From the NCBI RefSeq assembly GCF_001904635.1, contig NZ_MRCB01000012.1, positions 62,001 to 126,000 of the forward strand: a stretch of 64,000 bases of DNA, in the 5' to 3' direction. Below, in pieces: positions 9,213-17,878 of this stretch. The notes beneath the pieces are model-generated. The model was not told the DNA's origin and did not search any database. It was given only the letters and a program-made list of their open reading frames with translations. The DNA comes from Hydrococcus rivularis NIES-593. GTDB taxonomy: Bacteria; Cyanobacteriota; Cyanobacteriia; Cyanobacteriales; Microcystaceae. The first letter of the stretch is position 1. Each line of letters opens with the position of its first letter. The position numbers were made by a program, and so were the translations under genes.

Positions 9213-9273
9213 AAAAAGAAGCACACAATTGTTGTTATCAACGCCACCATCTAGAAAAAGCGGCGTTGCTGAA

Positions 9274-9462
9274 TTAGGATATGAATCTGAGTTGTGAGAG
9301 GAAAGAGTAACGAACAGGTACATCCCAGAACTTAAGGTAGTCAATTAACAACTGGATAGAATGTCTCAGCATTTCCTCGGACTTCGAATAACATAGCGTC
9401 TTGCGATGAAGTCGAGCTAGATAATGACGTAAACGGGGATTTCCCCCCTCAACTCGGGTCAT
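9274..9462 (-). pseudogene. IS1-family transposase C-terminal remnant
   Basis: The 62-codon frame reads TRVEGGNPRLRHYLARLHRK, then TLCYSKSEEML...YLKFWDVPV. This is the well-conserved C-terminal block of cyanobacterial IS1-type transposases (InsB-like RxEG.N.RLRHYLARL.RKT.CYSKS). The upstream part of the transposase, including its catalytic residues, is missing. The sequence at the truncation point (AATTGGTATTAT) does not belong to it. No second IS end could be recognised. Confidence 0.75.
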
Positions 9463-9647
9463 ATAATACCAATTTTTCTTGTTTTTTTCTGAGAATCTCA
9501 GTGGGTTTCCTTAAGTCTATCGGCTGAAAGAAAATCTACTTAGCTTCTCGAAAAAGAGAGTGGAAACTTTAGTATTCTTGCTGAGGTTGACGACAACTTA
9601 CCCGATTAATTTAAAAGCATAAAGCTCTTGTGACAGGGTAAAAATCT

Positions 9648-10343
9648 TTGATAAAAAAGAGATTTTTTATGCTTTTTGAATTCGTCTTGGCATCATTTAG
9701 TTGCGTCACTTTCTCTGCTTGTAACTCTCAAGCCAATCTTTTAAAAACCCCACAAGTGACTGAGGTGGAATCGACTAACTTTCTTGAAATTCCTACAGAA
9801 AATTTGACCCCAAAAAAACTAAACTCGAAAAAATCCACGTTCGCGTCAACTTCAGATTCGAGTTTTGAAAAAGGTGACGAGAGCAAGAACTCAATTGCCT
9901 TGAGCAGTCAGGGCAGCTACATGACGCTAACCCCAACCGGACTAACCAACACACTAGGTAATCCGCTTTACGAACTTCGCCTTTATGCAAATGGGCAGTT
10001 GAGAGGGACTTACACGACTGTCAGCGGACGGGCTTATACCCAAAACCGAAATCGCCATCAAGCCGGAACCGAAGCTCCCTTGCCAGATGGAATTTACAAA
10101 GTGGCTAAAACGTCTGTGGCTGGAACGATTGCCGAAGCAGGCGATCGCTTCCTCGCTATACAACCGTTATTTAGGACTGGACGTTCGGCATTAGGCATTC
10201 ATTACGACCCATCTTTTGAGAAAAATAATGGCGAAGACGGAACATCAGGGTGCATTGCACTAACCAACCGAAGAGATCTTGACTTGGTGTTGAACTACGT
10301 TCGCACTTATCAACCCCAATATCTCGAAGTTAACATTCAGTAA
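9648..10343 (+). CDS. L,D-transpeptidase (YkuD domain) lipoprotein
   Basis: 231 residues. A basic n-region (MIKKR), a hydrophobic stretch and FSAC with Cys25 suggest a lipoprotein signal, though the lipobox is not perfect. A low-complexity linker is followed by a YkuD catalytic domain from about residue 85. The catalytic motif is His185 (GIHYDPSF) and Cys202 in GTSGCIAL, matching H-x(14-17)-[ST]xGC. Such enzymes cross-link peptidoglycan 3-3 or tether proteins in the periplasm. TTG 9648 is preferred because it supplies the lysine-rich n-region and has AGGG upstream; ATG 9669 is the alternative. It is followed 29 bp later by an SH3-domain gene. Confidence 0.85.
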   Translation: MIKKRFFMLFEFVLASFSCVTFSACNSQANLLKTPQVTEVESTNFLEIPTENLTPKKLNSKKSTFASTSDSSFEKGDESKNSIALSSQGSYMTLTPTGLTNTLGNPLYELRLYANGQLRGTYTTVSGRAYTQNRNRHQAGTEAPLPDGIYKVAKTSVAGTIAEAGDRFLAIQPLFRTGRSALGIHYDPSFEKNNGEDGTSGCIALTNRRDLDLVLNYVRTYQPQYLEVNIQ

Positions 10344-10372
10344 TTTTCTCACACACAAAGGAGTTTAAAACC

Positions 10373-10702
10373 GTGTTCAAAACTTTCACAATTAGCGTAC
10401 TAATGCTTACTGCTGCTCTACCAGTCAAAGCTCAGGTTGGTCCAGGACTTGGTGTTACCGACCATGTAGCATCTGGCGTAGAAAGTTATGCCCAAGTCTG
10501 TACCCGCAATTCTAATGGTCGCCTCTCCCTACGCACTGGACCCGGACAAAACTTCCGCAAGATTAAAGAAATTCCTAACGGACATTTTATAGGTTTGGTT
10601 ACAGGTAGATATAGTCAGGATGGTTTTTGGTGGTGGAATGTCTACCATAACGGCAGTCGTGGTTGGGTTCGCTCTGATTATGTTTGCGGCGATCCTCAAT
10701 AA
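10373..10702 (+). CDS. Secreted bacterial SH3-domain protein
   Basis: 109 residues starting at GTG with AAAGGAG upstream. A signal peptide (FTISVLMLTAALPVKAQ) is followed by one bacterial SH3 domain: LSLRTGPGQNFRKIKEIPNG, then ...WWWNVYHNGSRGWVRSDYVC. Such domains bind peptidoglycan peptides. Two Cys (CTRNS and VCGD) may form a disulfide. It is placed directly after the L,D-transpeptidase and probably co-transcribed, suggesting a cell-wall role. Confidence 0.82.
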   Translation: MFKTFTISVLMLTAALPVKAQVGPGLGVTDHVASGVESYAQVCTRNSNGRLSLRTGPGQNFRKIKEIPNGHFIGLVTGRYSQDGFWWWNVYHNGSRGWVRSDYVCGDPQ

Positions 10703-10887
10703 CGGCTTTCTCATCCAAAGGTGAGCCTAAAAGTTTGATGGGGATCCGAGCGGAAATGGGCTGAAAGCCAAGTCATCCCCAAATCATCCCTTATTTGCTC
10801 TCTACAAAGGCTTGGAAGAGAAATTTCTAAAAATTCAATGGCACTGTAAAATCGCCATTTGCCATTTCTAGTTATGTTCTCAAATTT

Positions 10888-11317
10888 GTGGCTATGTTAA
10901 AACGCATTCTTTTATTGTCTTCTGCTGCAAGCATTGTTCTAACGGATCAGGGCGTAGCAGCACAAGAATACTCTCCATCAACTTATGGAAATGTAGAGAT
11001 TAATTATGTCGCTCATCTCGGCGGTCGTTGTATGCGACTTCTAATTGATAATGAAGATGCCACTTCATACTGTCGAGATTACTTTGTACAGATGTCATTA
11101 GATAATGGGCGCGTCATTTACATGATTCCTCTCAATGAAGATGAAGGTGTATTCATGAGTTTAAGTTAGTGAATCGCTCGTGGCTGGGACTTGTGAATTG
11201 TATGGCAATCCCGATCGCGAACAAGCAACACACGAATGCGTCGTACAAACGGCAGATGGAAGCGAAATGCGTTTTCAATTTGTCTCTGACCCCAATCAGA
11301 TTGAAGTTTTCAATTGA
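10888..11317 (+). pseudogene. Small secreted hypothetical protein, split by a frameshift
   Basis: Frame 1 (10888-11169; GTG, or ATG 10894) encodes a signal peptide followed by VEINYVAHLGGRCMRLLIDN and stops after MSLS. Immediately downstream, frame 2 (11165-11317) is open and reads ESLVAGTCELYGNPDREQAT, then ...CVVQTADGSEM...FN and a stop. Together they look like one protein of about 140 residues with four or more cysteines. A one-base indel near 11165 would join them. Either the gene is inactivated or there is a sequencing error. Family unknown. Confidence 0.6.
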
Positions 11318-11396
11318 TTAATAAGTCAATCCGTCTCTATGTTTCATAGGAATTACAGAATTACAATGGCTATCTATACTAACCGCGATCGCTTCT

Positions 11397-13124
11397 TTAA
11401 TATTTACGTTCCATCGGTTCAAAGCGATTGATGACCACGGGCATATAGTTAATATCGATTCCCGCAGGCGAATAATACGCCAAAGTATGCTTGAGGAAAT
11501 TGGAGTCATCTCGCTGGGGATAATCTTCTCTTGAATGTGCGCCTCGACTTTCCTTGCGGTTAAATGCCGAAGCCATAATGATCTCTCCTACTATCATTAA
11601 ACTTCTCAATTCAAGTGCTTCGATTAACTCTGTATTCCAGTCAGTGTTTTTATCGTCTAAATAAATCTGGGAATATTTTTGTTTTAACTCCTGTATTTTT
11701 GCCAAGCCTTCCTTCATGGCGTCTTCGCTGCGGAAAACACCGCAATGCTCTGTCATACAATCTTGGAATAGCTGGCGCAACTGACCGATGCGCATCGTTC
11801 CTTTTTGGTCGAGAAGGCTTTGGATTTCTTTTTTGGTGGCAGCGAGATAGGTTTCGGCATTGAGTTCGGGAAACTTGCGCTCTTGAACGTACCGGGCGAT
11901 CGCAGCCCCCGTTCTCCTGCCATAGACCACGCATTCGAGGAGAGAATTACTGCCTAAACGGTTTGCCCCGTGAACCGACACGCAGGCACATTCTCCTGCC
12001 GCAAAAAAGCCTTCAATTAAACTGTCTGGACTCCGGCGTACCCGACCATCCGTATTCACGGGAATCCCGCCCATACAATAATGAACGGTAGGGCGCACGG
12101 GCATGGGTTGATGTACCGCATCGATGCCCAGAAGTCGGTGTGCTTCCTCCCAGCAGAAAGGAATTCGACTCATAATCTTTTCTTTGCCCAGGTGGCGCAA
12201 ATCTAGATAGACGAAGGGACCGCCAGCGGTGCCATCGGGATGGATGCCTCGTCCGGCGCGGATTTCTAGGGTAATTGCACGGGAAGTAATGTCGCGGGGT
12301 GCAAGTTCCATGCGACTGGGGGCATAGTTTGCCATAAAGCGATCGCCTTCGCTATTAATTAAATAAGCCCCTTCTCCTCTGACTGCCTCGGAAATCAGAA
12401 CGCCTACCGGATACAACCCCGTTGGGTGGAACTGAACGAATTCCATATCTTCTAAGGGAAGACCAGCCGCAGCGGTCATCGCCAGACCATCGCCCGTGGA
12501 GGAAAAGTCATTGGAAGTCGTATTGAACACCCTTCCATAGCCCCCCGTGGCAAACATTACGGCTTTAGCACGGACAATTTCTATCTCTCCGTCCCAGATA
12601 TGATACATGACAATTCCCTTTGCCTCTCCCTGTTCAACAATCAATTGCATCACGTACCATTCATCGTAAATTTGCACGCCATTACGACGCAGGTTGTTGA
12701 CCAATTCGTGTAAGATGGCATGACCTGTCTTATCGGCTGCATAACAAGTCCGTCTCTGAGAATGTCCGCCGAAGGCGCGTTGGGCAATTCTGCCATCGCT
12801 CAAGCGAGAAAAAAGAACCCCCATGTGTTCTAAGTCGATAATCACATCGGGGGCTTCTTTGGTAAGGATTTCTACCGCATCTTGGTCGGCTAAATAGTCA
12901 GAACCTTTAACTGTATCGAAAGCGTGTGCCTCCCAACTATCTTCAGGGTCTACATTTTTTAGCGTTGCTGCAATTCCGCCTTGGGCGGCAACAGAGTGGG
13001 AACGAATGGGATGGGTTTTAGCAACGAGTGCGACATCGATACTTGGGTTAGTGCGTTTAATTTCTAGGGCGGCACGACAACCCGCTAAACCACCGCCGAC
13101 AATCACTACATCGTGTTCTCTCAT
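11397..13124 (-). CDS. sdhA: Succinate dehydrogenase/fumarate reductase flavoprotein subunit
   Basis: 575 residues. FAD-binding [12 protein letters not shown] sits at the N-terminus, and the His for covalent flavin lies in [37 protein letters not shown] and the catalytic Arg region [10 protein letters not shown] follow. The length fits bacterial SdhA. The iron-sulfur subunit gene is not adjacent, as is usual in cyanobacteria where sdhA and sdhB are scattered. The enzyme works in the thylakoid-linked respiratory chain and would use the succinate made by the nearby bypass pair. Confidence 0.93.
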   Translation of the reverse strand: MREHDVVIVGGGLAGCRAALEIKRTNPSIDVALVAKTHPIRSHSVAAQGGIAATLKNVDPEDSWEAHAFDTVKGSDYLADQDAVEILTKEAPDVIIDLEHMGVLFSRLSDGRIAQRAFGGHSQRRTCYAADKTGHAILHELVNNLRRNGVQIYDEWYVMQLIVEQGEAKGIVMYHIWDGEIEIVRAKAVMFATGGYGRVFNTTSNDFSSTGDGLAMTAAAGLPLEDMEFVQFHPTGLYPVGVLISEAVRGEGAYLINSEGDRFMANYAPSRMELAPRDITSRAITLEIRAGRGIHPDGTAGGPFVYLDLRHLGKEKIMSRIPFCWEEAHRLLGIDAVHQPMPVRPTVHYCMGGIPVNTDGRVRRSPDSLIEGFFAAGECACVSVHGANRLGSNSLLECVVYGRRTGAAIARYVQERKFPELNAETYLAATKKEIQSLLDQKGTMRIGQLRQLFQDCMTEHCGVFRSEDAMKEGLAKIQELKQKYSQIYLDDKNTDWNTELIEALELRSLMIVGEIIMASAFNRKESRGAHSREDYPQRDDSNFLKHTLAYYSPAGIDINYMPVVINRFEPMERKY

Positions 13125-13342
13125 CTTAAATCGACAGATTGTGGACCTCTATGTCTATCGTGACGCAACTAAAGGTTAACTTGCAGAAAGTTACAGAACT
13201 TTTTCACATTAAAGTCGATTTAATGATTTGCAGCGACCGAACAAACGACTACTTGGGTAGGAGAAATTTAAACTGTCAAAATTTGAAAGCCTGCTTGTGC
13301 AAAATGACTGTCAAAAGTCGGAACTTTACTGACTCCCTCCTA

Positions 13343-13444
13343 TCACATGACTTCAAATGAAATGCAATTGACTAATCTCCATTGTTTATCTTGATATTTT
13401 TTGTATAGTTCAAAAGCGCGATCGAATAATTGTGGTAATAATTC
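13343..13444 (-). pseudogene. PIN-domain protein C-terminal remnant
   Basis: A 33-codon open frame reads LFDRAFELYKKYQDKQWRLV, then NCISFEVM and a stop. PIN-domain (VapC-like) toxins of cyanobacteria carry the pattern ELY..R.DKEW.L.DCISFVVM, in which the Asp of DCISF is a metal ligand. Here that Asp is Asn and the protein ends just after the motif, so this is a dead fragment. No antitoxin gene is present. Confidence 0.6.
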
Positions 13445-13527
13445 TTAGGAGTCATATACTATCTCCCCTAATTTTTTAAAAAAAGTTGCTATTTTTACAA
13501 AGCGATCGCAAAAAAGTTCCAAAAAGC

Positions 13528-13580
13528 GAATTCTGAATTCCGAATACACAAGTCTTTTCAGAATTCAGAATTCAGAATTC
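13528..13580. repeat. GAATTC-rich inverted repeat at the rpsD 3' end
   Basis: GAATTCTGAATTC (13528-13540) is the exact reverse complement of GAATTCAGAATTC, which occurs twice in overlap (13561-13573, 13568-13580). The last copy touches the rpsD stop. The transcript could fold into a long hairpin that ends or stabilises the rpsD mRNA. Confidence 0.55.
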
Positions 13581-14189
13581 TTAGGCTTGTCGAGAATAGT
13601 ACTCTACCACCAGTAGTTCGTTGACGGATAGGGCAACCCATTCCCGTTCGACAACGCCGTTAACTTTACCCGTAAGCGTATTTTTATCGAATTCTAAGTG
13701 GCTGGGGAGGTTAGCTAAACCAGGATACTCCATATTAGCTTGTACCAGACGACGAGATTTGTCGCGATCTCTAACAGCAATTACGTCTCCAGGACGACAC
13801 TGATAGCTAGGAATATCGACAACCTTGCCATTGACGGTAATGTGACCGTGACAGACTAACTGACGCGCGGCTGGAATTGTCCCCGCCATTCCCAGGCGAA
13901 AGACGGTATTATCCAAGCGCATTTCAAGTAATTGCAGTAGGGTTTGACCCGTAGAACCCGTGGCACGACGGGCTTTGCGCACATAGCGGAGTAATTGTCT
14001 TTCACTCACGCCGTAGTTAAAGCGCAGTTTCTGCTTTTCTTCTAAGCGGATAGCGTATTCGGAGCGCTTTTTGCGGTTTTGGCCGTGTTGTCCTGGCGGA
14101 TAGGAACGACGCGCTGATTTGCGAGTTAAGCCGGGCAGTTCTCCCAAGCGTCTTACGACTCTAAGGCGAGGACCTCTATAGCGAGACAT
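13581..14189 (-). CDS. rpsD: 30S ribosomal protein S4
   Basis: 202 residues, full length. It starts [20 protein letters not shown] and contains the S4 RNA-binding domain ([14 protein letters not shown]...[15 protein letters not shown]) at about residues 90-150. No zinc-binding cysteine cluster is present, as in other cyanobacterial S4 proteins. It binds 16S rRNA early in 30S assembly. It is a stand-alone gene here. Confidence 0.97.
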   Translation of the reverse strand: MSRYRGPRLRVVRRLGELPGLTRKSARRSYPPGQHGQNRKKRSEYAIRLEEKQKLRFNYGVSERQLLRYVRKARRATGSTGQTLLQLLEMRLDNTVFRLGMAGTIPAARQLVCHGHITVNGKVVDIPSYQCRPGDVIAVRDRDKSRRLVQANMEYPGLANLPSHLEFDKNTLTGKVNGVVEREWVALSVNELLVVEYYSRQA

Positions 14190-14354
14190 ATAGGTGATTT
14201 TCTCCTAATTTACACTTTATCCCAAAATTTCTATTGTACGTCTTTTCAATGGAAGAAGGAAGGAGGGAAAAGGAAGATTAGCAGGTGGCTTTGATGGTAT
14301 TGCTGGCTTGTCGAGCTTCTTGGCGCAATTGACAGCCAAATGTTAGCAATAAAT

Positions 14355-14377
14355 AAGCCCTACCAAAAGCAGGGCTT
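14355..14377 (-). terminator. Rho-independent terminator of the porin gene
   Basis: On the minus strand AAGCCCT pairs with AGGGCTT around a 9-base loop and is followed by ATTTATT, 45 bp after the porin stop codon. A 33-codon open frame overlapping this hairpin (about 14279-14380, minus) ends QLRQEARQASNTIKATC; it could be a fossil but is unassigned. Confidence 0.6.
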
Positions 14378-14421
14378 CAAGAGAATCTAGAACTATAAGT
14401 AGAGCTACTGTTTAGTCTGCT

Positions 14422-16194
14422 CTAGAAAGTAAAGGTAGTTCTGATAGTACCGACAAATGCATCGTCGCCATCTTCTTCCTGTTCGGGATTGGAAAGCCAG
14501 ATCACCCCAGGAGTGATGGAGATGTTATCGGTTAGCTGATACTTGTAGAAAGCTTCAACATGAATTGGGATGTCGCCGGGCGCATCTCCTCGATATGGCT
14601 GAGCGCCTGCAAAGATACCCAACACGCTTCCTTCTTTACCGAGGTCGGGGAAGCTAAATCCACCGCCATAAGTCCAGTATTCTGTATCGCTACCGCCGCG
14701 AGCATAGACTTCGCCCCAGCTACCAAAGGCGCTAAAGCTAATTGCGTCGGTGATTCTGAACGATCCTTGCAGTCCGACGTTAATTGTCGATCTGTCGAAT
14801 CCGTCGTTAAAGTTATTAATAGCTCTTGTCCCAACTACACCATCGCCAGGGCCAGCATCAGTACCAATGCCGCCTAAGCTGAAGATAGGACTGCCTGCCT
14901 TATGGTAAGAGTGGACAAAAGTAGCACCGAGTTCGACTCGTTCGATAGGACTGAAGTTTAACTGACCCAAAACGGCATAGTCGCCATTAAACAATCCCGA
15001 ACCCTCATCAGGATTGGCAGCATTGCTTGCTAGGTAACCACCTGTGACTTGTACCGGACCGATGTCAAAGTTAGCAGCAATCCCCGTACCGCCGCCGATT
15101 CTGAAAATTGGGTTCTCGCTAGCAAAGGTAGAAAGGGCACCGTTACCGCCGTCGAAATCCTCGAAGAAGGGATTGCTAGTAGGGGCAATGTCACTCCAAA
15201 TACCGCCAACGGCTGCTACGTAGGTATTGATTGTAAAGTCATCGCCAAATTTGAGGGGATAGTAGTAGGACAACCAATCGATCGCAACGTCATTGTTATC
15301 GCCTGGTTTAAGGTTAAAGGTTTGGGTCGTCGTAGGCTCTAGCGCTCCATCTCCGGTAACGTTAAACGCCTCCAAGTTTCCAGCCGCCAGACGGGTTACT
15401 AAGCGGTCTTCTCCGGTGAAGCTGGTATTGAGCGTTAGGCGAACGCGATCGCCGAAAACGGTTTGGGTGTTATCATCTTCTCCAAAGGTGTCCGTTGCAG
15501 CGAAGATGACCTCACCCTGGAGTTTAGTAGTAGTAGAAAACTGGTTATCCTCTAAGAAAGCCACTCGACCTTCTAAGTTATCGACGCGCGCTCCTAGAGC
15601 GGCGAGTTCGGCTTCAAACTCCTGCATCAGTCGCTTGAGCGTATCGACATCTTCTTTAAGAACGGCGACGTTCTCCTGAATGAGACGCTCCATGGTGTTC
15701 ATACAAGCGTTCAAACCAGCGGCGAACTCCCAACGGGTTAGAGCGCGGTTGCCTCGGTAGGTCTGGTCGGGATAACCGACGATACATCCATAGCGTTCTA
15801 CCAAACTCCGAAGCGCTTCATATGCCCATTCAGTAGGGGCGACATCCTTCAGTTCGTTGACGCTGGTAACTTGATCCTCAGAGCTTCTAGAGCCTTGACC
15901 TTCGTTGCTATAGTTGTCTAGCTGATTTAATGTCGGATCGCTATTTTGAGATGTTGCATCCGGTTGAGCTTGCGCCAATTGCATCGATGAAGCTGCATTG
16001 AGGTTAAATTCAGCTTTGGTCGTATCTTTAGCTGAATTTTCCTCTAAGGATATTGCTTCAATTTCCGATGTGGCATTTAGTTTGAATTCAGTTTTTGTCG
16101 TGTCCTCTGCTGCCTTTGCTCCAGATGAAAATGCTAAAGCTGCTACCAAAACAGCCGGACTGACTAGAAGTGATTTCCACAGTATCTTGAACAT
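14422..16194 (-). CDS. SLH-domain outer-membrane porin (iron uptake porin / Som type)
   Basis: 590 residues. A signal peptide (to about residue 28, AKA) is followed by a low-complexity region, one SLH domain (VNELKDVAPTEWAYEALRSL...LTRWEFAAGLNACM, about 112-165), a coiled coil, and a long beta-barrel domain of the carbohydrate-selective OprB type. The last residue is Phe (RTTFTF), the usual outer-membrane barrel signature. Proteins of this layout are the major cyanobacterial outer-membrane channels, and some are linked to iron uptake. A 13-residue motif (DTTKTEFKLNATS, 31-43) is repeated at 57-69, a 26-residue tandem duplication in the mature N-terminus. It has a long upstream region and its own terminator. 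Confidence 0.9.
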   Translation of the reverse strand: MFKILWKSLLVSPAVLVAALAFSSGAKAAEDTTKTEFKLNATSEIEAISLEENSAKDTTKAEFNLNAASSMQLAQAQPDATSQNSDPTLNQLDNYSNEGQGSRSSEDQVTSVNELKDVAPTEWAYEALRSLVERYGCIVGYPDQTYRGNRALTRWEFAAGLNACMNTMERLIQENVAVLKEDVDTLKRLMQEFEAELAALGARVDNLEGRVAFLEDNQFSTTTKLQGEVIFAATDTFGEDDNTQTVFGDRVRLTLNTSFTGEDRLVTRLAAGNLEAFNVTGDGALEPTTTQTFNLKPGDNNDVAIDWLSYYYPLKFGDDFTINTYVAAVGGIWSDIAPTSNPFFEDFDGGNGALSTFASENPIFRIGGGTGIAANFDIGPVQVTGGYLASNAANPDEGSGLFNGDYAVLGQLNFSPIERVELGATFVHSYHKAGSPIFSLGGIGTDAGPGDGVVGTRAINNFNDGFDRSTINVGLQGSFRITDAISFSAFGSWGEVYARGGSDTEYWTYGGGFSFPDLGKEGSVLGIFAGAQPYRGDAPGDIPIHVEAFYKYQLTDNISITPGVIWLSNPEQEEDGDDAFVGTIRTTFTF

Positions 16195-16601
16195 TTTTCG
16201 CTTTTCCTCACACCTTTTTTGACTACAAAGTTTATAGCCTTATATTTTTTATTATACATAGTCTACTTGGATCGCAATCAAGATGATTAGCTAGACGTTA
16301 AGCTAAGTAAAACCGCAAAAATATTTGTAAAAAGCATCATTAATGATCGACTTAGTAAAGGCTTGACTTTACCCCTATAGGACAAGATGTTAACTTAAGG
16401 CAAAAACGCTCAGTCGTCGCTATATGTATGTTAAGAATCGGTGACTTTGCTCAACTCAGCCGAGGTCGATAGCGATACGGGTTATCGCTACTATTTCGAT
16501 CGCGTTTCGATCGCGCAATTACCTCGCCTTAAATCTGTAGGCTCTGAATTGGTTGCTGCCTCTCTGGGAGTCATTCCTAGCTATCAAAAATCAAAAAAAT
16601 T
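16195..16601. other. Intergenic region: porin upstream region and MerR fossil
   Basis: AT-rich leader of the porin gene up to about 16400, which must hold its promoter. It is followed by the MerR fossil and the 3' flank of the pentapeptide-repeat gene. No intact gene was seen. Confidence 0.5.
16428..16533 (+). pseudogene. MerR-family regulator fossil
   Basis: ATG 16428 begins MLRIGDFAQLSRG, the standard start of BmrR/BltR-type MerR regulators, then hits a stop. In another frame the same stretch continues VDSDTGYRYYFDRVSIAQLP, then RLK, which matches the MerR pattern VDxxTGYRYYxxxQLPRL. The middle of the helix-turn-helix (about 30 residues) is deleted and the frames disagree, so it cannot make a regulator. 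Confidence 0.65.
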
Positions 16602-17213
16602 TCAGCAAAGCATGCTCTTTTCTGGTTCGAGAATTGTTTCGCCCCTTACGCCTTGGAGATTGGCTCCTTCAAAATTTGTCCCTTTCAGCGTGGCTTCGGT
16701 AAGGTCAGCTTGGTTAAGGTCTGCATCTTCCAGGTTGGCTTCGCTAAGATTTGCTCTAGCGAAATTCACCCATTGCAAGTTTGCCTGGCTGAGGTTGGTT
16801 TTTTCCAAGTTGGCTTCGCCGAGGTTTGCCCAACGCAGGTCTGCACCTTGCAAATTGGCTTCGCTCAAATTTGTCTTGCGCAAATCTGCTTTGACGAGTT
16901 TTACATGGGTGAGGTTTGCCCCGCTTAGGTTTGCCTGACGTAGGTCTGCTCGATTAAGGTTGGCTCCTTCCAGATTTGCTTCTTCAAGGTTTGCCCAACG
17001 CAGATCGGCTCCTCCCAAGTTAGCTTGACTCAGATTTGTCTTGCGCAGATTGGCTTTGATACAATTTGCCCATGGAAGACTGGCTCCACTGAGATTTTTT
17101 CCTGCTAGATTCGCTTCGCGGAGATCGGGCCAAACGATCGTATTCCTCTGTTTGGAATTATTCCAGACGGCTACTCCTTGCTTGAGCAGCGCAAGGTGTT
17201 GTTGGTTTGCCAT
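16602..17213 (-). CDS. Pentapeptide-repeat protein
   Basis: 203 residues. After a short N-terminal segment (ANQQHLALLKQGVAVWNNSK) the protein consists of about 30 A(N/D)LxX pentapeptides, which fold into a right-handed quadrilateral beta-helix. Such proteins are very common in cyanobacteria and mostly of unknown function. There is no signal peptide or membrane segment, so it is probably cytosolic. ATG 17213 is selected because GGAGGT lies 7 bases upstream; a GTG at 17222 would overlap that site. Confidence 0.9.
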   Translation of the reverse strand: MANQQHLALLKQGVAVWNNSKQRNTIVWPDLREANLAGKNLSGASLPWANCIKANLRKTNLSQANLGGADLRWANLEEANLEGANLNRADLRQANLSGANLTHVKLVKADLRKTNLSEANLQGADLRWANLGEANLEKTNLSQANLQWVNFARANLSEANLEDADLNQADLTEATLKGTNFEGANLQGVRGETILEPEKSMLC

Positions 17214-17363
17214 ATGGCTCACCTCCGAGAAAGTTTTTGTGGTAGTTGAGATCGGGGATTGGAGTTGAATGATTTATTGTCGTCATACCCCCTTAACTCT
17301 ATCTTGCCGCGTCATTGTGCCACTGAGAGGGAGTTTAAAAATTGGGGATGTTTCGCTTTGCTG

Positions 17364-17455
17364 TCGCTACGCTCAACATGACGAAGTGCAAGCCGGCTCT
17401 GCCGTCTCACTTGGCGGAGTAACCGGCACATCCTCTACTTTTGGGACGATCTGTT
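17364..17455 (-). repeat. Degenerate ~92-bp intergenic repeat, copy 1
   Basis: On the minus strand it begins AACAGATCGTCCCAAAAGTA and ends GTCATGTTGAGCGTAGCGA. A second copy is at 49985-50075. The ends match closely and the middle is diverged. It starts 8 bp after the stop of the membrane-protein gene and points the same way as that gene. Confidence 0.65.
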
Positions 17456-17462
17456 AGAAGAT

Positions 17463-17840
17463 TTACATATCCTTCTTACGAGCCACTTCTCCAGCAACGC
17501 GACTAATTCCTGGCAAGCGCACCGACTTTCCTTGCCACAGACGGATCATTAATCCCAAACACGTCAGAATATAGCCAGAAGTAAGCAAACCATTCAGATA
17601 GAGCAAACGCAGTGTCAAAAATTCTGAAGTTTGTGCCGCTCCCAGCCACAGGATAACATAGACCAGCAGCCAAGTTAATGTCAAGGTAACTGACAGGCGG
17701 CTGACAGATTGTTGCTCGCGATCGCCTTTTTTCCAATACAGCGTCCACAGAGCGGGCACCCAGCCTACAATCGGAAGTAAATAGATCGATAATTGAAATT
17801 TATTGAGCTTTTGCTCTTTAAAGGGATCGTTATCTTTCAT
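17463..17840 (-). CDS. Small integral membrane protein, unknown function
   Basis: 125 residues from ATG 17840 (MKDNDPFKEQKLNKF). Three or four hydrophobic segments are visible: LSIYLLPIVGWVPALWTLYW, VTLTLTWLLVYVILWLGAA, and LYLNGLLTSGYILTCLGLMI. No catalytic motif is seen. An upstream GTG-type extension to 17885 would overlap the divergent mobA gene, so the internal Met is preferred. Family not recognised. Confidence 0.65.
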   Translation of the reverse strand: MKDNDPFKEQKLNKFQLSIYLLPIVGWVPALWTLYWKKGDREQQSVSRLSVTLTLTWLLVYVILWLGAAQTSEFLTLRLLYLNGLLTSGYILTCLGLMIRLWQGKSVRLPGISRVAGEVARKKDM

Positions 17841-17878
17841 ACAAGCTCGAAGGCGATCGCAGGTCGATCGATTAAACC

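Noticed and set aside
16660-17150. Regular short repeats that look like a CRISPR or satellite array
   Set aside because: The periodicity is 15 bp and comes from pentapeptide codons of the minus-strand gene; there are no spacers.
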